A stretch of DNA of 64,000 nucleotides, taken from contig NZ_CANMQS010000006.1 of NCBI RefSeq assembly GCF_947500075.1, positions 225,660 through 289,659 on the forward strand. The letters run 5' to 3'. Positions 9,381 through 17,527 of the stretch are shown here, one piece after another. Under the pieces are notes generated by a model. That model was given only the letters and a program-made list of their open reading frames with translations, did no database searches and was not told where the DNA came from. A program made the position numbers and the translations under genes. Within the stretch, counting starts at the first letter, position 1. Every line of letters begins with the position of its first letter. Source of the stretch: an uncultured Sulfitobacter sp. (GTDB lineage: Bacteria; Pseudomonadota; Alphaproteobacteria; Rhodobacterales; Rhodobacteraceae).

Positions 9381-9992
9381 TTACTGTTGTGGTGGCGCTG
9401 TTGCCTGCATCGACGGACGCGAATCGAACGCCTCATACCAGCTTGCCAAAGCGTCATTCCCTTTCCGCCAGCCCCGCGCACCGTGGCGAAAATCGACATA
9501 GCCGAGCGCGCATCCCACCGCGATCTGCCCCATATCCAAAGAGCCAGACAAATGGCTGATCCATCGCGTGTTCAACGCGGCAATGCCCCGCGCCACCTTG
9601 CTCCATTGTGCCTCGACCCAGTCCGCCGAACGCTCGCTCTCCGCCCTCAGACGGCCCTCATAGACCATCAAAAGGGCCGCATCGAGGATCCCGTCCGCCG
9701 TTGCCTCCAACGTGCGGATGTCCCAATGGCGCGCCCCGCTGCCATAAAGCCCGGCCTTTGCCCGATCATCAAGAAAGGCGCAGATCACCCTGCTGTCATA
9801 AAGCGCGGGCCCCTCCGCACGTTCCAACGCAGGCACTTTGCCCAGCGGGTTTTGCGGCAACAACGCCGCTGCGGGATCCATCGGCGTGGTTGCAATGTCT
9901 GACAGGGTCACGTCATCCAGTTGTCCCGTCTCATGCAACAGCACCATGACCTTGCGCACATAGGGAGACGTTGGGGAATAGGCGAGCTTCAT
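9381..9992 (-). CDS. Glutathione S-transferase family protein
   Basis: A 203-aa cytosolic GST-like protein. The N-terminal thioredoxin-fold domain begins MKLAYSPTSPYVRKV, with Ser-Pro-Tyr in the place of the active-site residues, and carries the cis-proline region GKVPAL and the following ED/S-type glutathione-binding stretch. A helical C-terminal domain follows. A GAAGGAG ribosome site supports the start. It stands alone between the petABC promoter and the PaiB-like gene; the substrate is unknown. Confidence 0.88.
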   Translation of the reverse strand: MKLAYSPTSPYVRKVMVLLHETGQLDDVTLSDIATTPMDPAAALLPQNPLGKVPALERAEGPALYDSRVICAFLDDRAKAGLYGSGARHWDIRTLEATADGILDAALLMVYEGRLRAESERSADWVEAQWSKVARGIAALNTRWISHLSGSLDMGQIAVGCALGYVDFRHGARGWRKGNDALASWYEAFDSRPSMQATAPPQQ

Positions 9993-10070
9993 GGGGGACT
10001 CCTTCGGAAATAACGCATTGGACCTAGTATCACCGCCCGGCTCAGGCAGGGCAATCGCACAAATGTACCC

Positions 10071-10700
10071 TTACAATGAGCCCTTGCCCGCATTGCGCAT
10101 CAGCGCCGCCATCAGGCTGGTTTCACTGCCAAATCCATGTGCCGCAACTTGATCTGCCGCGCGCATCCGCACGTCGTCCGGTTTGTTCTGGTTCAGCTTC
10201 CAGGTGCCATCCACACCCGCGATATCAAACGCACAAGGAACAATTGTCCGCATCATCCGTTCCATGATGTCCGGGGTCATTTTTTCGGTCTTCCAGGGCG
10301 GTTTGGGCAAAAGTCGTGTCTCATAAGCCGCCGATTGGCGGTCCAGCAGGTCGTGAAGCGCCTCCGTCGGCTGCATCCGAAGCTTTCCTTTCAGATGCAC
10401 GGCAACGTAATTCCATGTCGGCACCTGATCGGGCACCTCGTACCAATCGGGTGAAACATAGGTATCTGGACCGGACACCGCGATTTTGGCAGGCAAAGGT
10501 GCAGACAACGCCCGCGCAATGGGGTTGGAGCGCAAAAGATGCAGTTCTGCCGTCTCCCCATCATCACTCAGCAGAAATGGGATATGCGCCATCAAAGGGC
10601 CACCCTCCGCACTCACCGCAAGAACGCCAAACCCGCGGTCACGGGCAAAACCAAGGTTCTTTACGGCATCCGCTGTGTGAAAAATGGGGTTCGGGTGCAT
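10071..10700 (-). CDS. PaiB-like FMN-binding negative transcriptional regulator
   Basis: A 209-aa protein of the PaiB / FMN-binding split-barrel family. The N-terminus MHPNPIFH and the segments GGPLMAHIPFLL, HLLRSNPIAR and YVSPDWY are typical. In Bacillus PaiB is described as a negative regulator of sporulation and protease genes; the biochemical activity of proteobacterial members is unclear and may involve flavin or haem handling. AAGGA lies upstream of the ATG. It diverges from the FMN riboswitch and ribH, so a flavin link is suggestive only. Confidence 0.85.
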   Translation of the reverse strand: MHPNPIFHTADAVKNLGFARDRGFGVLAVSAEGGPLMAHIPFLLSDDGETAELHLLRSNPIARALSAPLPAKIAVSGPDTYVSPDWYEVPDQVPTWNYVAVHLKGKLRMQPTEALHDLLDRQSAAYETRLLPKPPWKTEKMTPDIMERMMRTIVPCAFDIAGVDGTWKLNQNKPDDVRMRAADQVAAHGFGSETSLMAALMRNAGKGSL

Positions 10701-10765
10701 GGCGGGTCCTTACGTCACATGTCCTTCCTCTTGCAGCTTTGCGCGAGAATTGGCAACGTGGCGTT

Positions 10766-10901
10766 ATTCTCAGGGCGGGGCGAAATTCCCCACCGGCGGT
10801 ATATGGGCCTGACCCATGAGCCCGCGAGCGGCCACTGCGGTGGTGCCAGCAGATCTGGTGAGACGCCAGAGCCGACGGTCATAGTCCGGATGGAAGAGAA
10901 T
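10766..10901 (+). promoter_or_regulatory. FMN riboswitch (RFN element)
   Basis: The classic conserved blocks are visible: AGGGCGGGGCGAAATTCCCC then ACCGGCGGT, followed by GAGCCCGCGAGC, CAGATCTGGTGAGA, the GCCGACGGT block and TAGTCCGGATG. The closing stem ATTCTC (10766-10771) pairs with GAGAAT (10896-10901). It senses FMN and controls the ribH gene that follows. Confidence 0.97.
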
Positions 10902-10922
10902 GCGTGTGATCAGGGGCTTCGG

Positions 10923-10970
10923 CCTTTGGCTGCGCGTGATCGCCTTGGGTGGACGTGTCTGAACCAAAGG
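10923..10970 (+). promoter_or_regulatory. Ribosome-site sequestering stem of the FMN riboswitch
   Basis: CCTTTGG (10923-10929) is perfectly complementary to CCAAAGG (10964-10970), which includes the start of the ribH Shine-Dalgarno AAGGAG. Pairing would hide the ribosome site, so FMN probably shuts off translation rather than transcription; no U-tract follows. Confidence 0.6.
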
Positions 10971-10978
10971 AGATCATT

Positions 10979-11428
10979 ATGACACAAGGCAGCATTGCCC
11001 CCGCCCGTTTCGCCTTCATCAAAGCCCAGTGGCACGCGGATATCGTCGACCGCGCGCTTGATGGCTTTTGTGAGCTTATCCCCGCGGCACAGGTCGATGT
11101 CTTCGACGTGCCCGGCGCGTTTGAAATGCCGCTGATGGCGCAGGCGCTTGCCGCGCAAGGCCGCTACAACGCGATTGCCTGTGCGGCCTTTGTCGTGGAT
11201 GGCGGGATCTACCGCCATGATTTTGTCGCCAGCGCCGTTGTGGACGGGCTGATGCGCGTGGGGCTGGACACCGGCGTGCCGGTGCTGTCCGTCTCGCTGA
11301 CACCGCATCACTATCAGGAAACGGAGCATCACAACGCGATTTACCGGGAGCATTTCGTGACAAAAGGCCGGGAAGCTGCGCAAGCCGCCTTGCGGATCAT
11401 TGATGTGAAAACCGCGGTCGCGGCATAA
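10979..11428 (+). CDS. ribH: 6,7-dimethyl-8-ribityllumazine synthase, RibH2 type
   Basis: A 149-aa lumazine synthase that condenses the ribityl-diaminouracil with dihydroxybutanone phosphate, the penultimate riboflavin step. RFAFIKAQWHADIVDRA, FDVPGAFEMPL, AAFVVDGGIYRHDFVA and LTPHHYQET closely follow the Brucella type II (RibH2) pattern, known for a decameric enzyme with lower activity than type I. AAGGAG lies 6 bases before the ATG at 10979; an in-frame ATG 30 bases earlier has no ribosome site and sits in the expression platform. It is a single gene under its own FMN riboswitch, separate from any rib operon. Confidence 0.95.
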   Translation: MTQGSIAPARFAFIKAQWHADIVDRALDGFCELIPAAQVDVFDVPGAFEMPLMAQALAAQGRYNAIACAAFVVDGGIYRHDFVASAVVDGLMRVGLDTGVPVLSVSLTPHHYQETEHHNAIYREHFVTKGREAAQAALRIIDVKTAVAA

Positions 11429-11429
11429 T

Positions 11430-11480
11430 CGTTTTCTTTGAAAGAAAACGGTCGGAAATATTCAAAATTTCCGATTTTTC
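11430..11480. terminator. Double hairpin terminator between ribH and thiQ
   Basis: CGTTTTCTTT pairs with AAAGAAAACG (11430-11450), then TCGGAAAT pairs with ATTTCCGA (11452-11475) followed by TTTTTC. The second stem with its T-run ends plus-strand ribH transcripts; the same region can serve the convergent thiBPQ mRNA, whose stop codon begins right at its edge. Confidence 0.75.
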
Positions 11481-12172
11481 TAACCGAGGTATGCTCTCAA
11501 TTCCGGCGGCGGGTTGTCCATCAACGCGGCCGCCGGTTGCGGTGCCTCCGCGCGCCCCTTTCCCACAAAAATCACCTGATCCGCGATTCGCCGCACATCT
11601 TCCGGCGCGTGAGTCACCATGATCAACCCCGCGCCCGTTTCTGCCACCAGATCCTGCACCAAATCCAGCATTTCATTCCTGAGCGCGGGCCCCAAAGCCG
11701 CAAAAGGCTCATCCAGCAACAACCAGGGCCGCGCCTGCACCAGCACCCGCGCCAGCGCCACGCGACTTTGTTGGCCGCCCGACAATCCCGCGGGCCGCTT
11801 GTCTGCATGATCCGCCAGCCCGACACGCCCCAGCGCATCCCGCACCCGGTCCAGATCTACTGCGGACAGCTTCATATCCGGACGCAGTCCAAGGCCCACA
11901 TTCTGGGTCACGGTCAAATGCGGAAACAGGTTGTTGTCCTGAAACAACATCGTCATCGGCCGCGCGCCGGGCGGGGTATCAGTCATCTCGACCCCATCGG
12001 ACAACAAACGCCCGGACACAAGCGGCAGAAACCCACATAATGCCGCCAGCAGGGTCGATTTGCCTGCCCCGGACGGACCAATAACCGCGTATTTCTGACC
12101 AATCTCCAGCGTCATCTCCGCACGCATTTCAAACCCGCCCTGCGCGATTCGCGCGTCCTCAAGCTTCAGCAC
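11480..12172 (-). CDS. thiQ: Thiamine ABC transporter, ATP-binding protein
   Basis: The 230-aa ATPase of the ThiBPQ importer. Walker A is GPSGAGKST near residue 34, the Q-loop is MLFQDNNLFPHLTV, the signature is LSGGQQSRVALARVL and Walker B is LLLDEPFAALGP, with a following H-loop (VTHAPEDV). It overlaps the end of thiP by 14 bases, so it is translated from the same mRNA. The TPP riboswitch upstream of thiB and the permease family support thiamine or a phosphate ester as substrate. Confidence 0.94.
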   Translation of the reverse strand: MLKLEDARIAQGGFEMRAEMTLEIGQKYAVIGPSGAGKSTLLAALCGFLPLVSGRLLSDGVEMTDTPPGARPMTMLFQDNNLFPHLTVTQNVGLGLRPDMKLSAVDLDRVRDALGRVGLADHADKRPAGLSGGQQSRVALARVLVQARPWLLLDEPFAALGPALRNEMLDLVQDLVAETGAGLIMVTHAPEDVRRIADQVIFVGKGRAEAPQPAAALMDNPPPELRAYLG

Positions 12173-13715
12173 CCCAACGCCCTCCCTTGTCGCAGATCCA
12201 AAACACCGCCAGCGCCAACGTGAGCAACAACAACGCCGCGCCCGCCGCCGCTTCCATCCGGTAGGCCCCCATCAGTCGGTACATCTGCAAAGGCAACGTC
12301 GCGCGATCCGGGTCTGCAAACAACGCGATCACCCCCAGATCGCCAATCGACAAGGCCCCCGTCAACCCGGCTGCAAACCCGATCTGAGGCCGCAGCCGTG
12401 GCAGGATCACCCAACGCCAGAGCGGCCAGCCGCGCATCGACAGGCTTTCGCTCAACCGTCCGAACTGTTGCAGCGTGTCACGCAAGCGTGGCACCATGAT
12501 CCGCAACGCAAAGGGCAGCGCCATCAAGGCGTTGACCAAAGCCGTCACGGGCAGTGCGAGCGAAATTGGATCCACCACCGGGTTAAGCAGGATAAACCAC
12601 CCCGTCCCGATCATCAGCGGAGAGAAGGACAGGCCAATCAACCCAATCGCCTCCACCCCGCCCGACCGCCGTTGTGCAATCCAGCCCGCCATCGGCAGCG
12701 CAATCAACAGCAGTACCACCACGCTCACCACAGCCACCTGCAAGGATATTCCCGCCGCTTGCCAGACCGTGCCCGGCATCTGCCCCAGACCCAACAATCC
12801 GCGCCCCACAACAGCGCCCAGCGGCAGCAGCAAGAACCCGGCTCCCAAGACAATCACCGCCATGTCACCCAGCCGTTGCAGCCCGCCGCGTGCATCCCAC
12901 CTCTGGGCCACCCGGTCCAACCCGCCGCCCAGCACCACCTGCGGCATGATCGACAGCGCCAACACCGCCGCGCCGCCTGCCAGCACCAGCTGCACGCCCG
13001 ACAGCATTGCCGCCCGCGCCAGATCAAAATCATACCGAAACGTCTGGTAGATCGCCAATTCGATGGTCGTCGACTTCGGCCCGCCGCCCAGCGTCAAAGC
13101 CACGGCAAAAGACGTCAGGCAAATCACAAAGATCAGCGCAAAAGCCCCCGGCACAATCTGTCGCAGGATCGGCCATTCAATTGTCCTTGCCACCGCGCGC
13201 GGCGTCAGTCCCAATTGCGCGGCCAATCGAAACCTCTCCGCAGGAACCGCTTGCCAGCCTTGCAGGATCAACCGTGTCGCCAGCGGCAGGTTAAAAAACA
13301 CATGGGCCAGCACAACACCATGCAGCCCGTAAATCGACACCTCCGGCAGCCCCACTGCGCCCAGCGCCGCGTTCAGCCAGCCATTGCGTCCGAAGACAGC
13401 GAGCAACCCGATCACCGCCACAATCACCGGCAGGATGAACGGCACACCAAGGAACATGACCAGCAACCCATGCCCAAAGAACTGCCGACGCGCCAATGCG
13501 CGCGCCAATGGCACCCCCAGCAAGACAGAAACAAACGCAGACAACACCGCCTGCACCACGGTAAAGCGGATCGCACTCCAGTCGCCCGGACCAAACCCTG
13601 CCGTTACCTCCGCCCGCGTGGCGATCCCCACACAAGCGGCAAGAACCACCGCCACCGTCAATCCGGCAGCGGTGATTCCAATTTTGCGCGTTACTGCGTC
13701 AGGGCGGAGCGCCAT
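12159..13715 (-). CDS. thiP: Thiamine ABC transporter, permease
   Basis: A 518-aa fused permease with two BPD-type halves, as is normal for ThiP, giving about 12 membrane helices. Each half ends in an EAA-like loop that docks the ATPase (residues around FRLAAQLGLTPRAV and GRLSESLSMRGWPLWR). The start lies inside the end of thiB (25-base overlap) and the end overlaps thiQ, so all three proteins are tightly coupled. It belongs to the iron(III)/thiamine permease group; the riboswitch decides for thiamine. Confidence 0.93.
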   Translation of the reverse strand: MALRPDAVTRKIGITAAGLTVAVVLAACVGIATRAEVTAGFGPGDWSAIRFTVVQAVLSAFVSVLLGVPLARALARRQFFGHGLLVMFLGVPFILPVIVAVIGLLAVFGRNGWLNAALGAVGLPEVSIYGLHGVVLAHVFFNLPLATRLILQGWQAVPAERFRLAAQLGLTPRAVARTIEWPILRQIVPGAFALIFVICLTSFAVALTLGGGPKSTTIELAIYQTFRYDFDLARAAMLSGVQLVLAGGAAVLALSIMPQVVLGGGLDRVAQRWDARGGLQRLGDMAVIVLGAGFLLLPLGAVVGRGLLGLGQMPGTVWQAAGISLQVAVVSVVVLLLIALPMAGWIAQRRSGGVEAIGLIGLSFSPLMIGTGWFILLNPVVDPISLALPVTALVNALMALPFALRIMVPRLRDTLQQFGRLSESLSMRGWPLWRWVILPRLRPQIGFAAGLTGALSIGDLGVIALFADPDRATLPLQMYRLMGAYRMEAAAGAALLLLTLALAVFWICDKGGRWGAEA

Positions 13716-14677
13716 GCCTCGATCGCTTTCTCCTGCACTGCGGCGGCTTCCGCCTCATCGTAGAACAGAACGGTTTCAGGCAGCGGCAGCTGATCCCAGC
13801 CTTCGGGCCACTGATCCTGCGGCAAAGCGGAGGGCAGCGACCAGTTCGCCGTCGGGATCTGGCTCTGGAAGGTCTCCGACATCACAAATGCCATGAAGGT
13901 GTCGGCAAGCTCTGACTGATCCGTGCCCGCAATCTTCGCCACGGTTTCCACCATGAAATAATGCCCCTCCGGGAAGATCGCCGCTTTCTTGGTGAAATCT
14001 TCCTCGGCAAACATGTGATAGGCAGGTGACGTGGTATAGCTCAGCACCATATCAGCCTCGCCATCGGTGAACATGCCGTAGGAGGAGGACCAATCCTTCG
14101 TCACCGTCAGGATCTTCGGCGCCAGTTTGCCCCAGGCCTCAGCCGCTTTGTCGCCATAGACTGCATCAACCCACAACACCAACGCCAATCCGGAAAGCGA
14201 CGTGCGCGGGTCCTGAATGACGATCTTCACGTCATCGGGCATCTCCAGCAGTGCTTCAAAGCTGCTGGGCGGATTCTCCATCAGCGTCTCGTTGTAGATG
14301 AAGGCGGTATGGCCGTAATTGAAAGGCAGGAAGGTATCATCGCTCCATTCAATCGGCAGGGTCAAAGCGGCGTTATCCTGACCATGCGGCGCAAACAGAT
14401 CCGTTGCGCGGGCTTTGGCGGTCAGGTCAGAGGTCAGCCCAAGCACCACATCCGCCTTGGTCCGTGTGCCTTCCAGCAGCAGACGCGGCAGCAGATCACC
14501 CGTGGACCATTGCAGATCACAATCGCAGACCTTCTCAAATTCGGTCTCAATGACGGGACCAGGTCCCCATTCAGATGTAAAATAATCCCCCGCATAGACG
14601 GTCAGAACGGGTGTATCCGCCCATACGGCCGTGGTTGTCAGGGTCGTTGTCAGTGCAGCAAGTGCAAGATGTCTCAT
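13691..14677 (-). CDS. thiB: Thiamine ABC transporter, substrate-binding protein
   Basis: A 328-aa periplasmic binding protein with a signal peptide ending in VWADTP. The motif LTVYAGDYFTSEWGPGP at the mature N-terminus and LLEGTRTKADVVLGL are typical of ThiB. GGAGG stands 5 bases before the ATG at 14677; an ATG four codons earlier overlaps that ribosome site and is rejected. It is the first gene of thiBPQ and is controlled by the TPP riboswitch 45 bases upstream. Confidence 0.95.
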   Translation of the reverse strand: MRHLALAALTTTLTTTAVWADTPVLTVYAGDYFTSEWGPGPVIETEFEKVCDCDLQWSTGDLLPRLLLEGTRTKADVVLGLTSDLTAKARATDLFAPHGQDNAALTLPIEWSDDTFLPFNYGHTAFIYNETLMENPPSSFEALLEMPDDVKIVIQDPRTSLSGLALVLWVDAVYGDKAAEAWGKLAPKILTVTKDWSSSYGMFTDGEADMVLSYTTSPAYHMFAEEDFTKKAAIFPEGHYFMVETVAKIAGTDQSELADTFMAFVMSETFQSQIPTANWSLPSALPQDQWPEGWDQLPLPETVLFYDEAEAAAVQEKAIEAWRSALTQ

Positions 14678-14721
14678 GGCATCCTCCATTATGCGGCGTC
14701 AGAAAGTGTTGGATGGATGTC

Positions 14722-14810
14722 CAGACCTTCCCTCCGCCGGTGTTAACCGGTTCAGGTTCGACGGGTCAGCTTTCGCTATCTCAACTCCGATGGAGTCCCC
14801 CGAGGTATCG
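14722..14810 (-). promoter_or_regulatory. TPP riboswitch (THI element)
   Basis: Read on the minus strand, the conserved cores are present: ACCTCGGGGGACTCC, the TTGAGATAGC block (usual CTGAGA), GACCCGTCGAACCTGA, ACCGGTTAACACCGGCG and GAGGGAAGGT. P1 closes with ACCT/AGGT. It sits between a short leader and thiB, and thiamine pyrophosphate binding should repress thiBPQ, probably by hiding the nearby ribosome site. Confidence 0.96.
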
Positions 14811-14871
14811 ACACGTATAGGAGGGTGCCCACCAAACGGCAAGCACCCCCGGCAGGTGTTACTCGCGATCT

Positions 14872-14985
14872 CTAAAAGTAGTGATCCCGGCGGCTGCCGT
14901 CATATCGGCCACCTTTCAAACAACATTGTTTGAACCTGCGCCCTGAACCACAGGGGCAAGGATCATTCCGACCAAGTCTTTCCAT
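14872..14985 (-). CDS. SEC-C motif microprotein
   Basis: A short gene of 37 codons. The product starts [20 protein letters not shown], continues CCLKGG and ends RRDHYF. CPCGSG-x6-CC is the zinc-binding SEC-C motif found at the SecA C-terminus, where it binds SecB and zinc, and in many small stand-alone proteins. GGAG lies just upstream of the ATG; a GTG at 14994 is an alternative. The frame stays open to 15117 but the upstream residues show no SecA likeness, so it is not a secA remnant. It precedes the TPP riboswitch on the same strand, and a GGGTGC/GCACCC stem (14823-14848) may end its transcript. Confidence 0.65.
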   Translation of the reverse strand: MERLGRNDPCPCGSGRRFKQCCLKGGRYDGSRRDHYF

Positions 14986-15246
14986 CAGCTCCACATCGCC
15001 CGCGCACCATGCGCGGACCGGTCTTGACCCGTGTTTCTGAAGGGAAAGACTTTCTTCGTTTAGATGTGACCTCGAAAGGAGGGATGGTCGTCGGGGTGAA
15101 CACGCTTTGCCATGTCAGCCTCCATCATTTGGTTGTGGGTATGCGTCTCTAAATAAAGATCATGGTTTCGGCAACGGATTTTCATTTAACTTGGATTCAC
15201 GTCTGTCCCGGCGTATGTCGCACTGGACTTTTCTGGAGCATCGCAC

Positions 15247-16350
15247 ATGTCCATCAACAGCTTCGGCCACCTCTTTCGCGTCACCACCTGGGGCGAAAGC
15301 CACGGACCCGCCTTGGGTGCGACAGTTGACGGCTGCCCTCCCGGTGTGCCCATCGACGCAGAGATGATCCAGCACTGGCTCGACAAGCGCAAACCGGGGC
15401 AGAACAAATACACCACCCAGCGCCGCGAAGCGGACGCGGTGAAGATCCTCTCCGGCACATTTGAAGGCGTCACCACCGGCACACCGGTCCAGCTGATGAT
15501 CGAAAACACCGATCAACGCTCCAAGGACTACGGTGACATCAAGGACAAGTTCCGCCCCGGCCATGCGGACATCACCTATTTCCAGAAATACGGCATCCGT
15601 GACTATCGCGGCGGCGGGCGGTCCTCCGCCCGCGAAACCGCTGCACGTGTGGCTGCCGGCGGGCTGGCGCGCGAGGCGATCAAGGCGCTGGCACCGGACA
15701 TGCAGATCACCGGGTACATGGTCCAGATGGGGCCACACCAGATCGACCGTGACTCTTTCGACTGGGACCAGATCGACCAAAACCCCTTCTGGGTACCCGA
15801 TGCAAAAGCCGCGACTGATTGGGCCACCTACCTCGATGGGCTGCGCAAATCCGGCAGCAGCGTTGGGGCCATCATCGAAGTGACCGCCCGCGGTGTACCC
15901 GCAGGCCTTGGCGCGCCGGTCTATGGCAAGCTCGACACCGATCTGGCTGCCGCGATGATGAGCATCAATGCCGTCAAAGGTGTGGAGATCGGCGAAGGCA
16001 TGTCTGCCGCGATGCTGACCGGAGAGTTGAACGCCGATGAAATCTTCATGGGGAACGATGGGCAACCACGCTACTCCTCCAACCACGCCGGCGGCATCCT
16101 CGGCGGGATCAGCACCGGGCAGGACATCGTGGTGCGTTTTGCGGTCAAACCCACCTCCTCCATCCTCACCACACGCAAGACCATCACCAAATCCGGCGAA
16201 GAGACGGAGATCGTCACCAAAGGCCGCCATGACCCCTGCGTCGGCATCCGCGCGGTGCCGGTGGGGGAAGCGATGATGGCCTGTGTGTTGCTGGATCACC
16301 TGCTGTTGCATCGTGGACAGGTGGGTGGGAACCAGGGCGTGATCGGCTAG
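15247..16350 (+). CDS. aroC: Chorismate synthase
   Basis: A 367-aa FMN-dependent enzyme that turns 5-enolpyruvylshikimate 3-phosphate into chorismate, the end of the shikimate pathway. The family start [34 protein letters not shown], the [18 protein letters not shown] block and the [16 protein letters not shown] signature are all intact. The ATG is preceded by TGGAGCATCGCAC, giving a GGAG ribosome site. It appears monocistronic: a 260-base gap lies before it and the next gene is convergent. Confidence 0.97.
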   Translation: MSINSFGHLFRVTTWGESHGPALGATVDGCPPGVPIDAEMIQHWLDKRKPGQNKYTTQRREADAVKILSGTFEGVTTGTPVQLMIENTDQRSKDYGDIKDKFRPGHADITYFQKYGIRDYRGGGRSSARETAARVAAGGLAREAIKALAPDMQITGYMVQMGPHQIDRDSFDWDQIDQNPFWVPDAKAATDWATYLDGLRKSGSSVGAIIEVTARGVPAGLGAPVYGKLDTDLAAAMMSINAVKGVEIGEGMSAAMLTGELNADEIFMGNDGQPRYSSNHAGGILGGISTGQDIVVRFAVKPTSSILTTRKTITKSGEETEIVTKGRHDPCVGIRAVPVGEAMMACVLLDHLLLHRGQVGGNQGVIG

Positions 16351-16366
16351 ACACTCGGAAAATTCG

Positions 16367-16960
16367 CTAACCAGCCGCGCCGTTCAGAACATCCTCAACC
16401 GCTTGTACTGCATGGTCGAGCACACCCAGCGGCAATTGCGACCGCGCGATCATCCGCAAGCCAATATACTGCGTCAACAGCGTATCGGCGAGGCGCAGCC
16501 GCCGCGCGTCAGACAACCCCGCAAGGTCCGGCGCATCGGCCAGCGCCTGCGCAAACCCTGCCTGCATCCTGCTCAAACTGCCCTGCACCGCTTGGGCAAT
16601 ATCCGGGTCATTTGCCGCCGAACCCGCCGCCGCAGTGCACAGCAAACATCCACGATGGTCCCCCTCGGCAACCTTGGCGACCAGCCCGCGAAACATTTGC
16701 AGGACACGCTCCTTGCCATCAGGAATCTCCCCTCCGGTCAGCAGTGAAACCGCCGCATCGACAGCTTCAAGCTCATAGCGGTTCAGCACCAGCAGAAAGA
16801 GGTTCTTCTTGTCCTTGAAAGCCTTGTAAAGACTGCCCCTAGTCAAACCCATCCCCTCCAGCAGATCCGGCAAAGACGCTTCTTCATACCCATGCTGCCA
16901 GAAGACCTGCATGGCCTTCTCAATCACGTCATCCGCTTCAAACTCTCTGGGTCGTGCCAT
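16367..16960 (-). CDS. TetR/AcrR family transcriptional regulator
   Basis: A 197-aa repressor-type protein. The N-terminal helix-turn-helix reads FWQHGYEEASLPDLLEGMGL then TRGSLYKAFKDKKNLF, followed by a helical ligand-binding domain with CLLCTAAAGSAANDPDI, which is common in the subgroup near AcuR/NemR. AGGAG lies 7 bases before the ATG at 16960; a longer reading to 17002 has no ribosome site. It is divergent from the DM13 gene, with inverted GGAACCAA half-sites in between, and likely regulates itself and that gene. The inducer is unknown. Confidence 0.9.
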   Translation of the reverse strand: MARPREFEADDVIEKAMQVFWQHGYEEASLPDLLEGMGLTRGSLYKAFKDKKNLFLLVLNRYELEAVDAAVSLLTGGEIPDGKERVLQMFRGLVAKVAEGDHRGCLLCTAAAGSAANDPDIAQAVQGSLSRMQAGFAQALADAPDLAGLSDARRLRLADTLLTQYIGLRMIARSQLPLGVLDHAVQAVEDVLNGAAG

Positions 16961-16994
16961 CTGTCTGCTCCTGTTTCTGCCGGAGATATAGTAT

Positions 16995-17046
16995 GGAACC
17001 AACCGTTACACAACTCACGGACTCGTGTTTTGAACTGATTGGTTCC
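16995..17046. promoter_or_regulatory. Inverted GGAACCAA / TTGGTTCC half-sites
   Basis: GGAACCAA (16995-17002) and TTGGTTCC (17039-17046) are perfect 8-bp inverted copies 36 bases apart, in the divergent promoter region between the TetR gene and the DM13 gene. Similarity extends a little past the core (GGAACCAAyC). They are candidate operators for the adjacent TetR protein. Confidence 0.5.
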
Positions 17047-17106
17047 TAATGCTAACTGTTGCGCATCGAAACGAACAACCCAACACACACATCTCAGGAA
17101 CACAGC

Positions 17107-17487
17107 ATGAAAAACATCGTCAAAGCCGCTATCACCGCCTTCCTCATTGTCGGTCCCGTCACCGCCGCCTTCGCCGACACAACAGGCACCTTCACAGGTG
17201 CCAGCGATCACATCACCACTGGAGGGGTGACCATCACCAAAAACGCCGACGGCACCGCCACCGTGACCTTCGACGCCAGCTTCTCTCTGGATGGGGCGCC
17301 AGACCCGCGTGTGGGTTTCGGCAAGGATGGTGAGTTCATCAACGCCAGCGATCTGGGCGTGCTGAAGAACCTCAACGGCGCGCAAAGCTACATCGTGCCG
17401 GCATCGCTCAACATCGACGACTATAATGAGCTGTACATCTGGTGTCTGAAGTTCGCCGTGCCTCTCGGTGTCGCACAACTGAACTGA
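17107..17487 (+). CDS. Secreted DM13-domain protein
   Basis: A 126-aa exported protein. A signal peptide (residues 1-23, cleavage after AAFA) precedes a single DM13 domain, seen as TGTFTGASDHITTGGVTI and the C-terminal motif YNELYIWCLKFAVPLGVA with the conserved cysteine. DM13 domains are predicted to take part in redox or electron transfer, but this is not proven for bacterial members. AGGA lies 7 bases before the ATG. It faces the TetR gene across shared operators, suggesting induction by whatever that repressor senses. Confidence 0.82.
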   Translation: MKNIVKAAITAFLIVGPVTAAFADTTGTFTGASDHITTGGVTITKNADGTATVTFDASFSLDGAPDPRVGFGKDGEFINASDLGVLKNLNGAQSYIVPASLNIDDYNELYIWCLKFAVPLGVAQLN

Positions 17488-17527
17488 CCCCATTGATCTT
17501 TGACAGCCACGGGCGCAAAAGGCGCCC

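Noticed and set aside
12468..13763. A 431-codon plus-strand frame opposite thiP
   Set aside because: Composition is dominated by Gln, His and Arg from the complement of a membrane protein; no homology or ribosome site.
14872..15010. First read as a broken tRNA because of a GGTTCAAAC-like stretch
   Set aside because: No acceptor or anticodon stem can be drawn; the same bases translate to a clean SEC-C motif.
15160..16311. A 383-codon minus-strand frame opposite aroC
   Set aside because: It mirrors a complete chorismate synthase and shows only antisense-type repeats of Gly, Asp and His.
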